Shown here in pieces: positions 45,801-59,100 of a DNA stretch of 64,000 nt; position 1 is the first letter of the stretch; every line of letters starts with the position of its first letter. A program made the translations under genes and the position numbers. Origin of the DNA: Brachionus plicatilis (Eukaryota > Rotifera > Eurotatoria > Ploima > Brachionidae); the NCBI GenBank assembly GCA_010279815.1, contig QEOQ01000508.1, positions 5,628,564-5,692,563 of the forward strand, read 5' to 3'. Under the pieces are notes generated by a model. That model ran no database searches. It was not told where the DNA came from and saw only the letters and a list, made by a program, of their open reading frames with translations.

Positions 45801-48800
45801 TGGCTCATATTCACAAAAGTTTTAAGATATAATAAATGAGCAATTCTAGTCAAAGTTAAAAAAAAACTTTTATAAATAATAAATATATTTTCAATTATAT
45901 AAATTTTTTATTTTATTCTTGGTTTTTTGGCCGCCCGTTTATATTTGGCCGTTTATTTTGGCGGTCTAAAAATTAGGCCGCCAAGCTGGCCAGTCAAGTG
46001 GCCGCAAAAAACCGTCCATGTAATGGACCGGTTTGTCTTGGCCGCATCCAACACTAATTTTATTAATACAAAGGCAAGTTCAATCATCAACATGAAATGT
46101 GATACAGTTATAGAGTGTTTTTTAGATTAGCAGAAGTTGGATGATGCAACCCAATGTTACAGAACCATTTACTCAATAACTGTGCACAAAAGAAAAAACG
46201 ATGATCAAAAGACACCTGCTATCTCGCATTTGTTAAGTTTAAATAAAAGAGGTCTAAAACTGTCGCTTAATATTTCTGGTATTATTAATAATTTTTTTAA
46301 TCAATAGTTTCTGATTATTTCTAAGGAAATTTTTGAACTGAAAAACTAAGCAAATTTTATAAATATCATACTTTTTAGAAATTAAAAAAATGCTTTTTCA
46401 AATAAATACTTGCGGAGCAAACCTGTGTCCCAAATGATTTTTATTTTCATAACTAGAAAATAAAAATCATTTGATTTAATAAAATTTGTATTGAATTAAA
46501 TTTTTCTCTTTTACCTGATTTTTAATTGATCTTTCTTTTTTGATGATTCATGGTCTTTTTCAAAATTTTTCAAACTTTAAAAATCAAACTTTTTTTGTTA
46601 AGACCATGCTTCGATTTAGCATTTTTACTTTAAAAAACTCACATCAACAAAATATTGTTATGTTCAAATGGATAAAAAAAACAATTGAATTCATTTAATC
46701 TAGATTGAATTTTGATCTAAATTGATATATATATATGAATAAGGCTAACGGGTGTAGAATAATAAATGGCACAAAATTAATTTTATCATTAAAACATTTT
46801 TATTTAACAAAGGCTTTAAATCTTTTTTTAATTTATAACTGAAGCCTTCTATTTTCAAAAAATAACAGTTAAGGTATTGAACTCCATGACGACATATGAT
46901 ATCGAGTCTAGAGCGAACAGTCTTGGCATGGTCTTACAACCTTTGGGTCCATATTGCTCAGGCAAATGCGAATTTTGTTTTCGAGTTGCTTAAGATTTTT
47001 GGCTTTCCAATCACCCTCATAAACTTTAGCTTTCAAATTTGACCAAAAATCTTCGATTGGTCGTGCTTTTGGTACGTTTGCTGGATTCACTTCTTTGGCA
47101 ACAAACCTTATATTTTATCTAACACATAATTCTGTACATAATTTCCGCCCTGATAATATTCTTTAATTATTGGTTCAAGTCGTTTCTTAATACACTCTCC
47201 AAGATAGGCATGTTGACCCGATTTATGATTGAAATAGCCTCTGAGTTTAGCAACCATTCGTTTCGTCGCAATTTTAGCAGGTCTACCACTTCCTTTTTTT
47301 CTCTTGAAAGTTTTATCTTGTTCTAAAACATCTAGCCAAGATAAAAAGAACGTTTTTTGTATCCAAGACCACTGAATCGCCTTACAACTTCAGCTTTTGG
47401 AAAATTTTGTACAACTTTTTACAAATTTGTACAAATCTTTTTTGATGGTTTCGTACATTTTTTACTAACAACTTATCGAAAATTCAACTTTACGATATAA
47501 TTTTTATTCATTTTAAAGCTAGGATCAGCCTGATTTTAAATTCTGAAAAAAATTGGGAAAGGTCTTGTCCACTCTTATAGCTAATTAAGCTAAACTTTTT
47601 TGCCATTTTTTATTCTACACCCGTTAAATTATCATGCATAGAAATATGTTCATTATCTACAAATCGATGATCTCAAGAAAGGACATTTTTAACCTGAAAA
47701 TCTAACTTTGATATTTCATTTTTTTAAAAAACCATTATGATATTTGAATTCTACGACCAAAAATACATTATATTGCACTAGATTTTTAATTTTTAAATTA
47801 TGTCCTCTTTGGATACCAGGAGCCGGAAGTTGACCAACTCAAAAAAGTTCATAGTATTCAAATTCATATAACTAATGAATACAAAAGCTTGATATAAATA
47901 ATAATTGACCCCTCTATTGATAGCTGAGACTATAAGCTACAATAGTATAATAAAATCATAGTTATTATAATTAATTTTGGCCAAGTAATACACAATAATA
48001 AGAAAAATCGACTTTTAGAATTCAAAGTTGAGTTTTGATTCCTTCCCTTAATTTTTACAATAAGATCGACCGCGATTCTGAAAGCGCATCAAAAACTTTA
48101 CAAACTGACAAATTTTCAGCCGTCCCTTTTGTTTCCTTCAAAATCTGCTTGAGTTAAAAGTTAAAAATTAAACAAATTTAGCAAAAATTTATTTTAAAAA
48201 GATTATTGAAATTAATATTTCTTTGCATATGCTTTAATTTGTATCTATTTACACTTTATGCTCTCAAATTGAATAATCTCATGTAAAAGTAAAAAAAAAA
48301 CAATACTTTAAAATTGAAATATGTCAAAAAATTTAAAAAATATAAATAATATGGTATTTTGGTTTGGAAGTTTATGAAAACAAGTTAAATACAAGCAATA
48401 AGGCAAAAATAGACTCTTTATGTTTAGATGCTGCAAGATTAAAATTAGGTGAAAATAATTAAAATACGATTTTTCTCTAGATTTAAATAAACTAAAATAA
48501 ATTTTTTTAAAAAAATTTGCTAAATTTGTTTAATTTTTAACTCTTAACTCAAGCAGGTTCAAATGTCCTTTAAAAAAATCAAAAAAATAAAGAAGCTTTA
48601 TTTTATTTTCACAATAAAAACAGAAATTTAATAAATTTTATCGCTATGAACGATGATCTTTTAAATTTAAAAGTATTTTTTTAATGTCTCCTCTATCAAA
48701 GTAGTTATCCCCGTTTCGTTTGAATATTGTATTGAGTGAAATTTTGTTTTTAGTTGTAAATTATGAAAAATGTAATTCCAAATTGATCATTACCCAGCAA

Positions 48801-50843
48801 TCCAGAGTAGAGAAAAAAAATTTACAAGTTAATAAAAATGAAGAACCAATTATAAAAATATCAAAATATAGTTTTTTTGAAAACTTTGTATTTTTCATGT
48901 ATCTTAGATTATTTAAAAATGAAAAGAACTAAATACCATTAGAACAAGTGTTGTAAGAAATAAGATTAGAATTTCTTCAAAAAAATGAAACAAAAAACAT
49001 TCTTTTTTAAAAAACACGACCCAAGAAAAAATAAAATTAATAAAAGAATAATTATCAATTAAGGTATCAACAAATAAAATAAGCATTTTTCAAATATTTA
49101 AGTTCTTGCTTTATTTGCCAAAATATTCAAAATATCTGTCCAAAAACTTTTTCGATTTTTTATTGAGATAATAAATATTTTTTTTGAGAACAAACTAAAA
49201 TATTTGCTTTTAAATATGAGGTAGTATTTTTTTTTCATCAAATTAATTTATATGAACTAAAATTCTGACACTTTTTAATGAGAAAGATGTACTAGTATTT
49301 TTTTGATAGTTATTTTTGGAAGCTTTAATTCATTTACAAAACAATATTCGCAGAAATTTATTTTAATTAACTAAATTGTTAAAATATTTTTTATTTTAGA
49401 ACGTCAAAATTTTGATGGATTCTTACATTAGAATGCAAGAGAATCGACTTGTTGAATTAGTAAAATTTTACGTGAATTCAAAACATATTCAATCGATAAA
49501 AGGTATGTTTTTTTTAAAAAAATTGCTTTCAATAAGACGGAATCCTAATTCCTTTTTTAATCTTTTTTTAATTGCTCGCTGCACCTCATAAGTCTAGCTA
49601 AGAAAATTTACCTAAAAATCAATCGTTCATGCTTTTTACCTTTTTTACCAAAAAAGATGCAATTAAAAAAACAAATTAATTTCTTTTCATTGAATAAAGA
49701 TCCGGTGCTTTTATTTTCTTAATATTTTTATTTTAAATTTTAATTTAAAGAAAATATTCACAACCAAAATGAGGATAATATAAACACCGAAACTGTTTTG
49801 AAAAATATCGAAATACTTCATCAAAAAGTATTAAACAACAAATTAATTAATATTTTTTTAATGAAATTATTTTTTCAGAAAGTGAACCAGTATATGGAAA
49901 AATTGAGGAAAATGAGAGAAAGCCGACTAAGTTTGGCTAGTAGATTAAACAATACTTTAAATGACATTGAACAACAATCTGGAATATTTTTGGTTAAACC
50001 ATTTTGTTCTTATAAAGGAGTGTAAGTCCATTTAGTATATCTTTTTTAAAATTTTTTAATTAATAAAATCAATTAAAAAAATTAAGAGATCCGAGTGCTC
50101 ATTTAAAAAAAATAAACAATATAACTAGAAGTAGTTCGGCTAAACAAATCGAAATGAAACCTTTTGCTAAACAAGAACAATCCGATCTGGTTCCTTTAAT
50201 TTATCAAAAACCTGCTCTTACAGATCCGAATTTATTAAGCTCAAGAACTTTAAAAAAAAAAAACTGGAATGTAATTAATCAATATTCAAAACTAATAAAA
50301 GTTTTAAATTTACTTAGCTTGAAGAATCGATTGTTACCGAATCTGGATTATTTGATCTAAATAAATCAATGAAATCAGCTGGAAATTTGAGTTTAATTCT
50401 AGATACGCCTAAAATATTAGAAATAGATGTAAACAGAGTCCTAATAGCCCAAAACCAAATTTCGTTAGTAATTAAATCATAATTAGAAACTAAATTAACA
50501 ATATTTTTATTAGGTCTTCAGTAAATTTGAATGAAAAAGAACAAAATAATGTTCGGACATATCTGGCATATAATAGACCAAATGGGACCTATAAAAAAGA
50601 GATAAATCAGAGTAAAAATTTAATTTCTCTCTAAATAAATTTTATTACATTTGATTTAGATTCGGATGTAAAATTAACCAGAAATTCACCATCTCTTCCA
50701 GCGATTGTTACTAAAAAATTTAATACTGGTAATTTTATAAAAATATGTCAATTAATTTAATTAAAATTTCTAAAGAAGAACCAAGTAATTCGCAAGATCA
50801 AGTGTCAAGAAAGTCATCTGAAACAAAATCAGAATTTAAATAA
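39858..50843 (+). CDS. Large coiled-coil protein B (unrecognised)
   Basis: Eighteen exons by eye: 39858-40259, 40313-40585, 40635-40751, 40805-41095, 41142-41507, 41648-41825, 43130-43238, 43290-43774, 44275-44338, 44401-44608, 49400-49502, 49751-49827, 49879-50021, 50087-50270, 50318-50463, 50514-50611, 50660-50728 and 50776-50843. All phases agree and give 1126 residues. The least certain junction is the donor at 43775. Content: a basic N-terminus, an acidic helix (NLDKLEQDAEDEKQLKMLDD), coiled-coil stretches such as LVLLNMKDMELKWDQERSDY and QAQDAAENAIKQLEDFI, a Ser/Asn/Arg-rich linker, a second helical part (FQMNEREEVLKKLEGEI) and a disordered Ser/Lys-rich C-terminus. There is no enzyme motif, signal peptide or membrane segment. 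It looks structural, possibly ciliary; the family is unknown to me. A stop just upstream of the ATG makes fusion with gene A uncertain. Confidence 0.7.
45058..46056. mobile_element. Non-autonomous hAT-type element with 8-base target duplication
   Basis: A 999-base element with ends TAGTGTTGG ... CCAACACTA, flanked on both sides by the exact 8-base direct repeat ATTTTATT (45050-45057 and 46057-46064). An 8-base duplication with TAGTGTTGG ends is diagnostic of hAT transposons. The inverted repeats are long (about 160-200 bases) and unusually rich in GGCC/GCGGCCA words. The interior has AACGCCGCGTTAA palindromes but no transposase. It inserted into an intron of gene B. The open frames inside (45178-45426 minus, 45927-46130 plus) are repeat shadows. 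Confidence 0.9.
46746..47626 (-). mobile_element. Tc1/mariner element with internally deleted transposase
   Basis: Terminal inverted repeats TAACGGGTGTAGAATAA (46746 onward, and inverted to 47626) start with the TA target. The minus strand carries transposase pieces: FKRKKGSGRPAKIATKRMV (helix-turn-helix linker with the GRP hook-like motif), then YYQGGNYVQNYVLDKI, then VAKEVNPANVPKARPIEDFW and NLKAKVYEGDWKAKNLKQLE, the conserved family C-terminus. The middle of the catalytic domain, with its acidic residues, is missing between LDKI and the FVAKE stretch. So this copy is inactive but could be mobilised in trans. Confidence 0.85.
48143..48558. mobile_element. MITE-like fold-back in gene B intron
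   Basis: Inverted repeats of about 47 bases: the left arm starts CTGCTTGAGTTAAAAG (about 48145) and continues ATTAAACAAATTTAGC; the right arm is its reverse complement, ending TTAACTCAAGCAG (about 48556). The interior of about 320 bases has no coding content. Superfamily unknown. Confidence 0.7.
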
Positions 50844-53800
50844 CAGTTGCTTCTTTAAATAATCTACCTAAACCAGTGCCCTTGTTTAATTTTAAATTTT
50901 AATAAATTATTTTTGAAAACCTGGCAATAAATTAAAAAATCATGATCTATTTTTAATAAAAATTTTAAATAAATAAACATTTTAAAATGAATATGTTTTA
51001 AAGTTTGGTTGAAAAATTTTGATATAATTTTCAGAATTTTTGCATTTTTAAAAGTAATAAAGGCTAGAATGAGAACCAAAAATTCTATGTTTATTTTGAA
51101 ACTACATTTTTGTTTATTAAAAAAATGGGGAATTGGTAATTATTTTATATAAAAACAGTAATGCAATGATTTATTGTAATTCCCTACTTTTACAAAAACT
51201 TGGGTGAATTCCTAAAAATTTTGAAATTCTTTCGAACTTTTTTGGAAAAAACAAAAAAGGACCGGTCCGAATACTTTTGAACCATTTTCAGACAAAATGC
51301 AAATATAAATATAATCTAAATAAGTTTATAGGAAAATGATATAAAAAAATAAAATTTTAGTGAAATTTCTTTATTTGAAAAAAGTTAGATCAACATAAAA
51401 TAGAAGAAAAAGTAATTGAATATGTATTACAAGTGATTAAAAATAAGCTTATAAAATAAAAGTGCAAAAAAGAGAAAGAAAAATAAAAAACTATTACTAG
51501 CAATGCTTTCAATTTTAAAAATTTTGGAATGGTTTCGTTAAAGGCTGACTTCATTTTTTGAACTAGACCAAAAAATATTCATTCTAGTTGAGATTCATAA
51601 TTTCAGAAATGTCTTACTTTTGGACCAAACAAACTAGAAGTCTCATACCAGGTGATAACGATAGCTTAAGAAATAAGCTAAAAACTTAGTAGTTTCAATA
51701 TAATTACCTTCAAAAAAATAATAAATCAGAAGATCACAGAATTTTTTTAGACATGGTATCCAACCTAATCATGTCTGAAAGCAACACATTCTTAAAGAAA
51801 ATCCTTAGATACCTAAACTGACAGATTTTCAATAGAATTTCCCCATTAGAATTCGCTGAGATATCTTGATTTAATTAACTAAAATAACAGCTTGAAGAAA
51901 ATATTGATGATTTGTATCAAAGTTCTTTAAAAGTTCCAGATTAAAGTCCAAGTATGTGCTTAAATATTAAAAAAAAGGATTCTTAAGTATTTTTAATTAA
52001 AAAATTTAATTTAGATATATATTTCATGCAAACAATATTAAACCATTCCCGAGTATTTAATTCTGCATGCGTTTAATGTTTTCAAAGATTTGAAAATGAA
52101 CTCAAAAAATAAAATTTAAAATCAAAATTTAAAATTCGTTTTTTAAATATTTTATAATCATCATAATTAATTATTATTGATAATTTGGAACTCAAATAGA
52201 TAGATGCTAACTTTAAAAACAAGATCTAATGAGATTCTTAAGGTGATATCATCTCTTGTTCGGTTAAAATTATTAGATTTCTATTTACTATGTAAAAAAG
52301 CAATAAAGCTATTTTTAAAATCTCAAACTAAGAAAAGTAGTAGTTAAAAATGACCATAATAAAAAAATTTTGCCTTTGATACGATTTTTAATACCTTAAT
52401 GAATCTTAAATAGAAAGACATTGAAGCCGTTTTTTTACATTTTTGCATCAGTTATTATTTTAATAGAATACATTTTTTATTTAATGTTTTTTTTTTAATT
52501 TCTTAATATTTTTTATTTTTAGTTTTTATGAAAAATTTTTAATGGGATAATTAAGTCTTGATGCTGAATTGTGAAAAATCTTCAACTTTTACACATCTTT
52601 GAATATTTAATTTATTGGTTAAAGCTATAAAATTGATTGATTCCAGTTCAATGCTAACTGAAAATTATTCTGAGTCGAATTTCCAAATTTAATTTGCCAA
52701 AATCAATGATTGGATTAACAGTCATGGAAACTATTTTGAAAATCATTTATTGCGAATCTTTCTTGGTTCTGAATTAAAAATTCTTTTTTTTTATCAAAAA
52801 GAAAACAAAAATTTATAATTTATCAATTTTTTATTAATTTATTAATAAAATATTAATTGATGGTTTAAAAAATTGTGTGACAAGAGAAAATATTTGAATG
52901 AAGATCGGTTAAATTTTTTTTGAATAAAAATAAAAAAGCAAAACAACAAAAAACCTTTTAAATAAAATAACTTTATTTTAAAAAAATATTTAAATGCAAA
53001 ATTTTTATTTTCGATTCTTCTTTGATTTTGTTTGCTGGTTTCATTTCAATTTAAAATAAAAAAAATTTTTTTAATTAAAAAAATAAGCAAATTCTAAAAG
53101 AAAGTTTATTTTAAAAATTCTAAAATTAACTACTAAACAAAATTTTACCATTTTTTTTCTTATTTTTTAGTATTGGGTTTTGGTTTAACCTGATTAAAAA
53201 TTAAAAATTTAAATTTTCTTTAAAATTAGCATATTCTTTCTCAATTTGATAAAAATAAATTTATTTGTATTCCATTTTTACCGTATATTGTTAGAAAATC
53301 TTTTAAAAAATCGAACTTTTAAGAAATTCTTCTCAAACGACTTACTTAGAAATTTTCAAACTCTTTTATGCTAATTTTAGTTTTAAATTGACACTTATTC
53401 TCAGGTCTACGTAGATTCTTGATCGATAAAAGTTTTCTCTATTTAATTTATACTAATTTGTCCTCTTAGATTTAATTAATTTGAAATATTTCATGTATTC
53501 AAATAAAATAAGTCAAATAGTTATTTTATGTTGGATTATAGTTTTTAAAAGATAAAAAAATTTAAATACCTACAACAATTATGCAGTATGATAATTTTTG
53601 CTTTAACCATTGATAATCTAGCTTTATGAAAGACAAGTTTTTATTAATACCATACAGCTAGATTACCAAAGAAATAAAACAAAATTATTTCTAAATCGTG
53701 TTCTTTCACAATTTAACTTTGATTAAATAAGTAAAAATCGGAAAAAAATTTTTAAATACCTCAAGCTTGGATCCAGGTTTCTTCTAAAAATCTATAATTT

Positions 53801-56142
53801 AAAAATAAAATTTGAAAAAAAGTCATATTTTGAAAAAAACTAGAGAAATAAGTAAAAAAACAGCTCAATTTTAATTTCTAAAAAAAAACAATCATTAACA
53901 ATTAAATCCAAAAAAATTAACAAGCCGCCGGGTTATTGAGAAATAATCTTTTTAAGCTTGGAAAAAAATATGCCGCTTTCTTTTCGTGCCCTCTAAATCA
54001 GACGATTTAAAATCTTGAGGCTAAATCTCGGGCCAGTTTCCAATCTTTTTTTAGAGTTTTTTTAACCAGGATTAAAAATTAACAACACTTGCAATAGCTT
54101 TTATTAGCTTTTTATAGAAGTGTTGACAAAAATCACCTAGAATCAAAACGAAAACAATATTTATTGATAAAAGTGTTGTATTAAATTTAAACCAGCATTA
54201 ACTAGTCCAATCAAACCATATGCGAATAAATCGCAAAATCGGATTGTTAAGAAATTAAAGAATAAAATTATAAGATTTTTTTTTTCGCTAACGAAATGAA
54301 AAAGAAATTCTTTTTAAATACTAGAGCAAAGAAATGGTAGAGCTCAGTTTAGGTGAGTCGTTCGCTCAAAAGCAAACTTGACTTACGAATTGTAATTTTA
54401 AATTTTTAATCATAATTAAAATTTCAATTAAAAAAAGCATAGAAAAAAAAACTAGCATGTTAGACTAAATGGACTGCTTTTATGCTTTTGCTCAACTTGA
54501 ATAGACACTAAAATTTAAATTTTAAATTTTTTAATTACAATTATCTTAATCCAATATTTAAAATTTCTATAAAGATATGACAGGTAAAGAAAATAATCAA
54601 GTTTTAAAAGTAATAAAACTCACTTTTTTTAATCAAACCATAATTTGCTGCATGAAACGGAATGCAAATTTATATCCAAATCTCCTTGCTAATTAAATCA
54701 TAAATCATCTAATAAACAAGATTTTATTAGAATATGATTCATTTGCTTTGAATATGTGACACCTGGTAAAAAAAATTCATGGGTCGCACTATTGTATCTG
54801 TTCTTCGCAATATTTACCATTTGTTACATAATTCTAAGTCTAAAATTTTACGTTTGTCAATTTTATTGCCATTAGAATCTAGAACAAATTCCAACTGAGC
54901 AAATAATTAGATATAAATGAAAGCTGATTGAAAATAAAGAGAAAAATTAGAATGGAAATTTCAAAATTGGTACCATAATTTGACTGTTACTTAGAGATCA
55001 AGCAAATATTTGAAGTAGAGGACTTCAAAAAATGGTGATTTAAGATTTCTTTCCAAAATTAAACTCAAAATAGGCTTCATTAGTGGAACTCTTAGCAATT
55101 GGCAATTTCTAATAGTTCTCATTTTGTCTTGGTCTAGTTTATTTTTTTTCAAAATCAAGTGCTTTAAATACTCAAATTATTTCCAAGATAAGAATGGTCG
55201 GCCATTTTTGGACAAAGTAGACTTAAATTCTAAAAGTCAGCACTCTTTATAGGTTTTTATTCTAATTCAATTTAAAAACTTGACAACAGCGACAACAACT
55301 TAAATGAGCAAAACTCTAATCGATTTAGCATTTAAATAAAAAAATCAATTAAAAATTATTTTTTTTCTCCGCTGATTTTTCTGTTTAAAAAGTTTTTTTT
55401 CTAATTTTCTTAATAACTTCCGTGATTTGGTCACAAATTGATTTATTGAAATTCTAATTTCTTTGCCAAAAACAAATTTTTAGAGTAATTAATGAAATTT
55501 AAAAATCAAAGACTAAACGCGTGGCTTATACCTAGAGTCAAATATTTATAGCGTTCCTAATATACAGGAAATAAAAATATTTACTCACAATAACTTCAAT
55601 TAATTATTTAGATTTAAATCAGAGCCGCTTGCCAAATACGAAATTCGAGCTTTTCGTTCCGTTTTGTTTAGTCCAAAAAAATATTTTTTTGAATTTATAA
55701 GCCCATTAGTCCCAAATCGATTTAAAAAACTTTAACTAATAACTTTTTTATCTTTTACATCAAAATCATATGCTAAAGCGTAATGCTTTGGGCGCTTGAC
55801 TACACGTGCTTTACTTAAATAAAAATTCTTGAAGGTGCTTTGTTGAATTTACTTGAAATAATAAATTTTTTTAACAATGTTGAATGTTTTTATTTTTAAT
55901 TTCAGTATAAGTGCCAAAAAAAACTAAGGTAAGAAAATATTTGCATAATCTCTATAATGTAATTACGATTTAAAGGTTTTGGCCATGTAGGCGATGTTTA
56001 TAAACCATCAAAAAAAAAAGCTTAAATAAAGCCAGGACAACTTTAGGTAGCTAAGCACAAAATTTTATTGAAAATTTTTAAAATAAAGAAATTTTCAAGT
56101 TTGTTTATTACATTTTTTAGAAAAATTCTATTTACAAATTAA
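50844..56142. other. Long intergenic region, no gene seen
   Basis: 5.3 kb between gene B and the 3' end of MAU2, which are convergent. AT-rich throughout, with no open frame having coding character. A short imperfect hairpin (AATCTAGCT / AGCTAGATT arms, about 53615-53665) and a GGACCGGTCC palindrome near 51261 are the only structures noted. No tRNA-like A/B box pair was recognised. Confidence 0.55.
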
Positions 56143-59100
56143 TTAAAAGCGATTATTATGATGTGGATTTTGTCGTTGGTAGTTTTGTTGTTGTTGCTGA
56201 TACAAGTACTGCTGTTGGACTGGTTGATTCATGTATTGTTGAGTATTTTGAATTTGATGGTGCAAACTAGGACTAGTGTGTTGTGGAGAATGGTAAGAAT
56301 GCTGGTTCATGTGCACTGGACTCTGGTACTGGGCCCCAAATTGTTGTTGAGAATACTGGTTCTGAGGTGAGGCATTAAATTGATTCTGTTGCATCGCTCT
56401 ATATTGCGGACTATTTATATTAGGCGATTGCGGGTACTGAAACCTCGGGCTTTGGTACCCCTGTGGTGTCATTGGAGAATTCTGACCAGATTTGCTAATC
56501 GGAGTTTTTGGCGAATTTGTTTCAGATAAATTGTTCTTAGTTGATAATGCATTCTCTGTTGGATTGAATTTTTTTATATTAGTCAATAATTGACTGGGTG
56601 GTAAATTATTACTCCACTTTTATTAAAATTTAATATTGTAAATTTAAAGAAAAAAAATAATACTTTTATTAACATATGCTCTGGCTGCTTTGTTGCTTGG
56701 AATATTTCAATAGAATTTTGATTTTCGCATTCAATGTACTTTGAATTAGATTCTGTTTCTCGCTGGTCATTGAAATTTCTGTACAAAGCTTTAAAATATT
56801 TGTTTAAATATGTTAAACACTTAAAATTATATGAATTAAATTATATGAGGATTACATTTGAGCAAAGAATTTCCGTATAACTTCAAATTGACATCACACA
56901 TTTTGTCAGCTAGATCTAGGCCATTAATGATCATGTTGTAGCTTTCTTGAACCTGGTTTGTTAACAGACTAATGTGACCATAAAACAAATAGGCATTTGC
57001 TGATATGTTCAACAAATCTTCGGAATTAGCAAGCACAATCGCTTCACGCAACAACTCTCTTAAAATTGAATATTAAAATTTTAACTTTTAATATATTTTT
57101 TATCCTTAATAATTGATATCAAAACTGTTTTATCACTTAATAAATTTTCTCATTTCAATAAGTAGAATTCTAAGCAAAGAAGAAAATGGGAAATAAAAAT
57201 AAATCGGCAAAGAATCGTTGGTTATTTTTGTATAAATTTTATTAATTACATCTAATTTAATTTAATGCTATCAAAATTTCATTTTCATCATTTAAATGTT
57301 TTGTCTTGATAAACATACTTAGACAAATCATATTTTAACAAGTTTATTTGGACAAGTCTATTTTTGTTTAATACTATTTGGTCATGTGTTTTTTGGTCAT
57401 GTGGTCATAAGTTTAAATTCTAATTTAATTTTTCCTTCACGTAAAAAACTGCTGGATTTTTTCTTTAAATTTTTCTTAATTAGTTGAATATTTTTTAATT
57501 TTTAAAAAATTAGTATATTTTAATATCTAATATTTTTGAGTTGCTCTCCTGGGACAGTTTCGAGCGGATATATCTCTCTTTAGTAAATTTATTATTAAAA
57601 AGGGTATTTTTTACAATTAAATTTTTTTTCAAACTGATTTTTGCCTAAATATTTATTTTGGAAATTTATGCCTAAATGTTTACTGTCAAAAAAAATTTTG
57701 TCACGATTGATTTTCTCATAAACTGTTTTTCAAATTAAACTTGACGAAATAATTCGATACCCTTTATCATACTTATGATAATGTTATTTTTAGTACAATT
57801 TGCACCCTTTAGTAATATTCATATAGAACGTTTCTTATTTATCAAGTTTCTTCTTAATTAAGAAACAATCCAGTGAGGATTATTTAATCGAATTTCAATT
57901 TTTTCTCCATTTCAAAAACAAAAGAAAATTAGAACTTTGTTTTAAATTAAACTTTTAATAGTAAAAATCAGACTTGCACAAAAGTCAGAAAAAAAGTCAT
58001 TTTAAAGTCTTTTGACTTGACTTGAAATTTTTTTCTGAAAAAAGTCAAAATAATTTATTAGTAAAAATATTTTTAAAGTTTAAAATTTTTTCGACTCTAA
58101 AAATTAATAAAGTTTATAAATTCAAAAATTATTTTTTTTATTAAGCTTTGTTTATTAGTCAAAACGCATTAAAAAAATTTTTAAAAAATAATCGTTGCTA
58201 GCATAAAATTACAGTTCATTTCTTGAATCAAATTTTTTAATAACAGAATTTTGATTTTATTTTATTCAATTTATTCCATTTATCTAAGTTTTTAAAATGT
58301 GCATTTAAAACCCGTTTTAAAATCGAAAAGAGCAAATTGAAAACTTAATTGAAAAAAAAAATGATTAATGGGAAACTCACAATAATTTTTTTTTTAATTT
58401 TTTTAAAATTTAAGAAAATTTCTCATTTTATTTTACTCATTTTCGTAAAAATAAGTAAAATTAAATTTTTAACTAAAAATATCTAGACTTTTAATATACT
58501 TATATTTACGAAAATAAGTAAAGTTAAATTCTATATATAATTTTCTTTTCGAAGAATGAAAATTAAAAATTAAAGTGAAATCGATTTATCAATTGCTTTG
58601 AGATATTGTTCTTTAAATATGAAGGAAAACTGAATTGAATTATATTTTAAAGTCATTTCAATTGATTAAACATATTCATCCAATTCTAGTTAGTTTTTTA
58701 ATTTTTTATTCTTTCTAAACATTTAATATAAATTTGATTTTTGATTTCTTTTTAGGAAAATAATTAAGATTTTATTTAAGATGAAAAACTTATTTTTCGA
58801 TTCAAATTTAAAAAATACAAAAATGGAAACTGAGTTAAATTTTAAATTAGAATTCAATTGAACCATTTAAATTTTTTTGCTCTAAAATAAAATTTATAAT
58901 TCGGGAAACTTTAGAAATAAATATGTTAGAAAAATGCGTGAAATGTTTACAAAGTAAAGTAATGACAAAAATTATTTTGACAATATATAAATAAATAATT
59001 TAGTGTAACTTACTGAGCTTGTGGTAGTTGATTATTAATAAATGATCTAAGTGCTTTAAAAAAACTCGAAAATGCATTCAGAGCTGTGTTATTCGAATGA

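Larger units (their letters stand above)
44609..49399. other. Transposon-loaded intron of coiled-coil gene B
   Basis: 4.8 kb intron, nearly half of the gene span. It contains the hAT MITE (45058-46056), the Tc1/mariner remnant (46746-47626) and the MITE at 48143-48558. The spaces between are AT-rich with no coding pattern. Confidence 0.65.

Noticed and set aside
45178..46130. Open frames in the GGCC-rich region
   Set aside because: They lie wholly within the inverted repeats and interior of the hAT MITE and mirror each other.
56158..56370. Leu/Val-rich plus-strand open frame at the MAU2 3' end
   Set aside because: Complement of the CAA-rich glutamine tail of MAU2; the hydrophobic translation is a by-product of TTG repeats.
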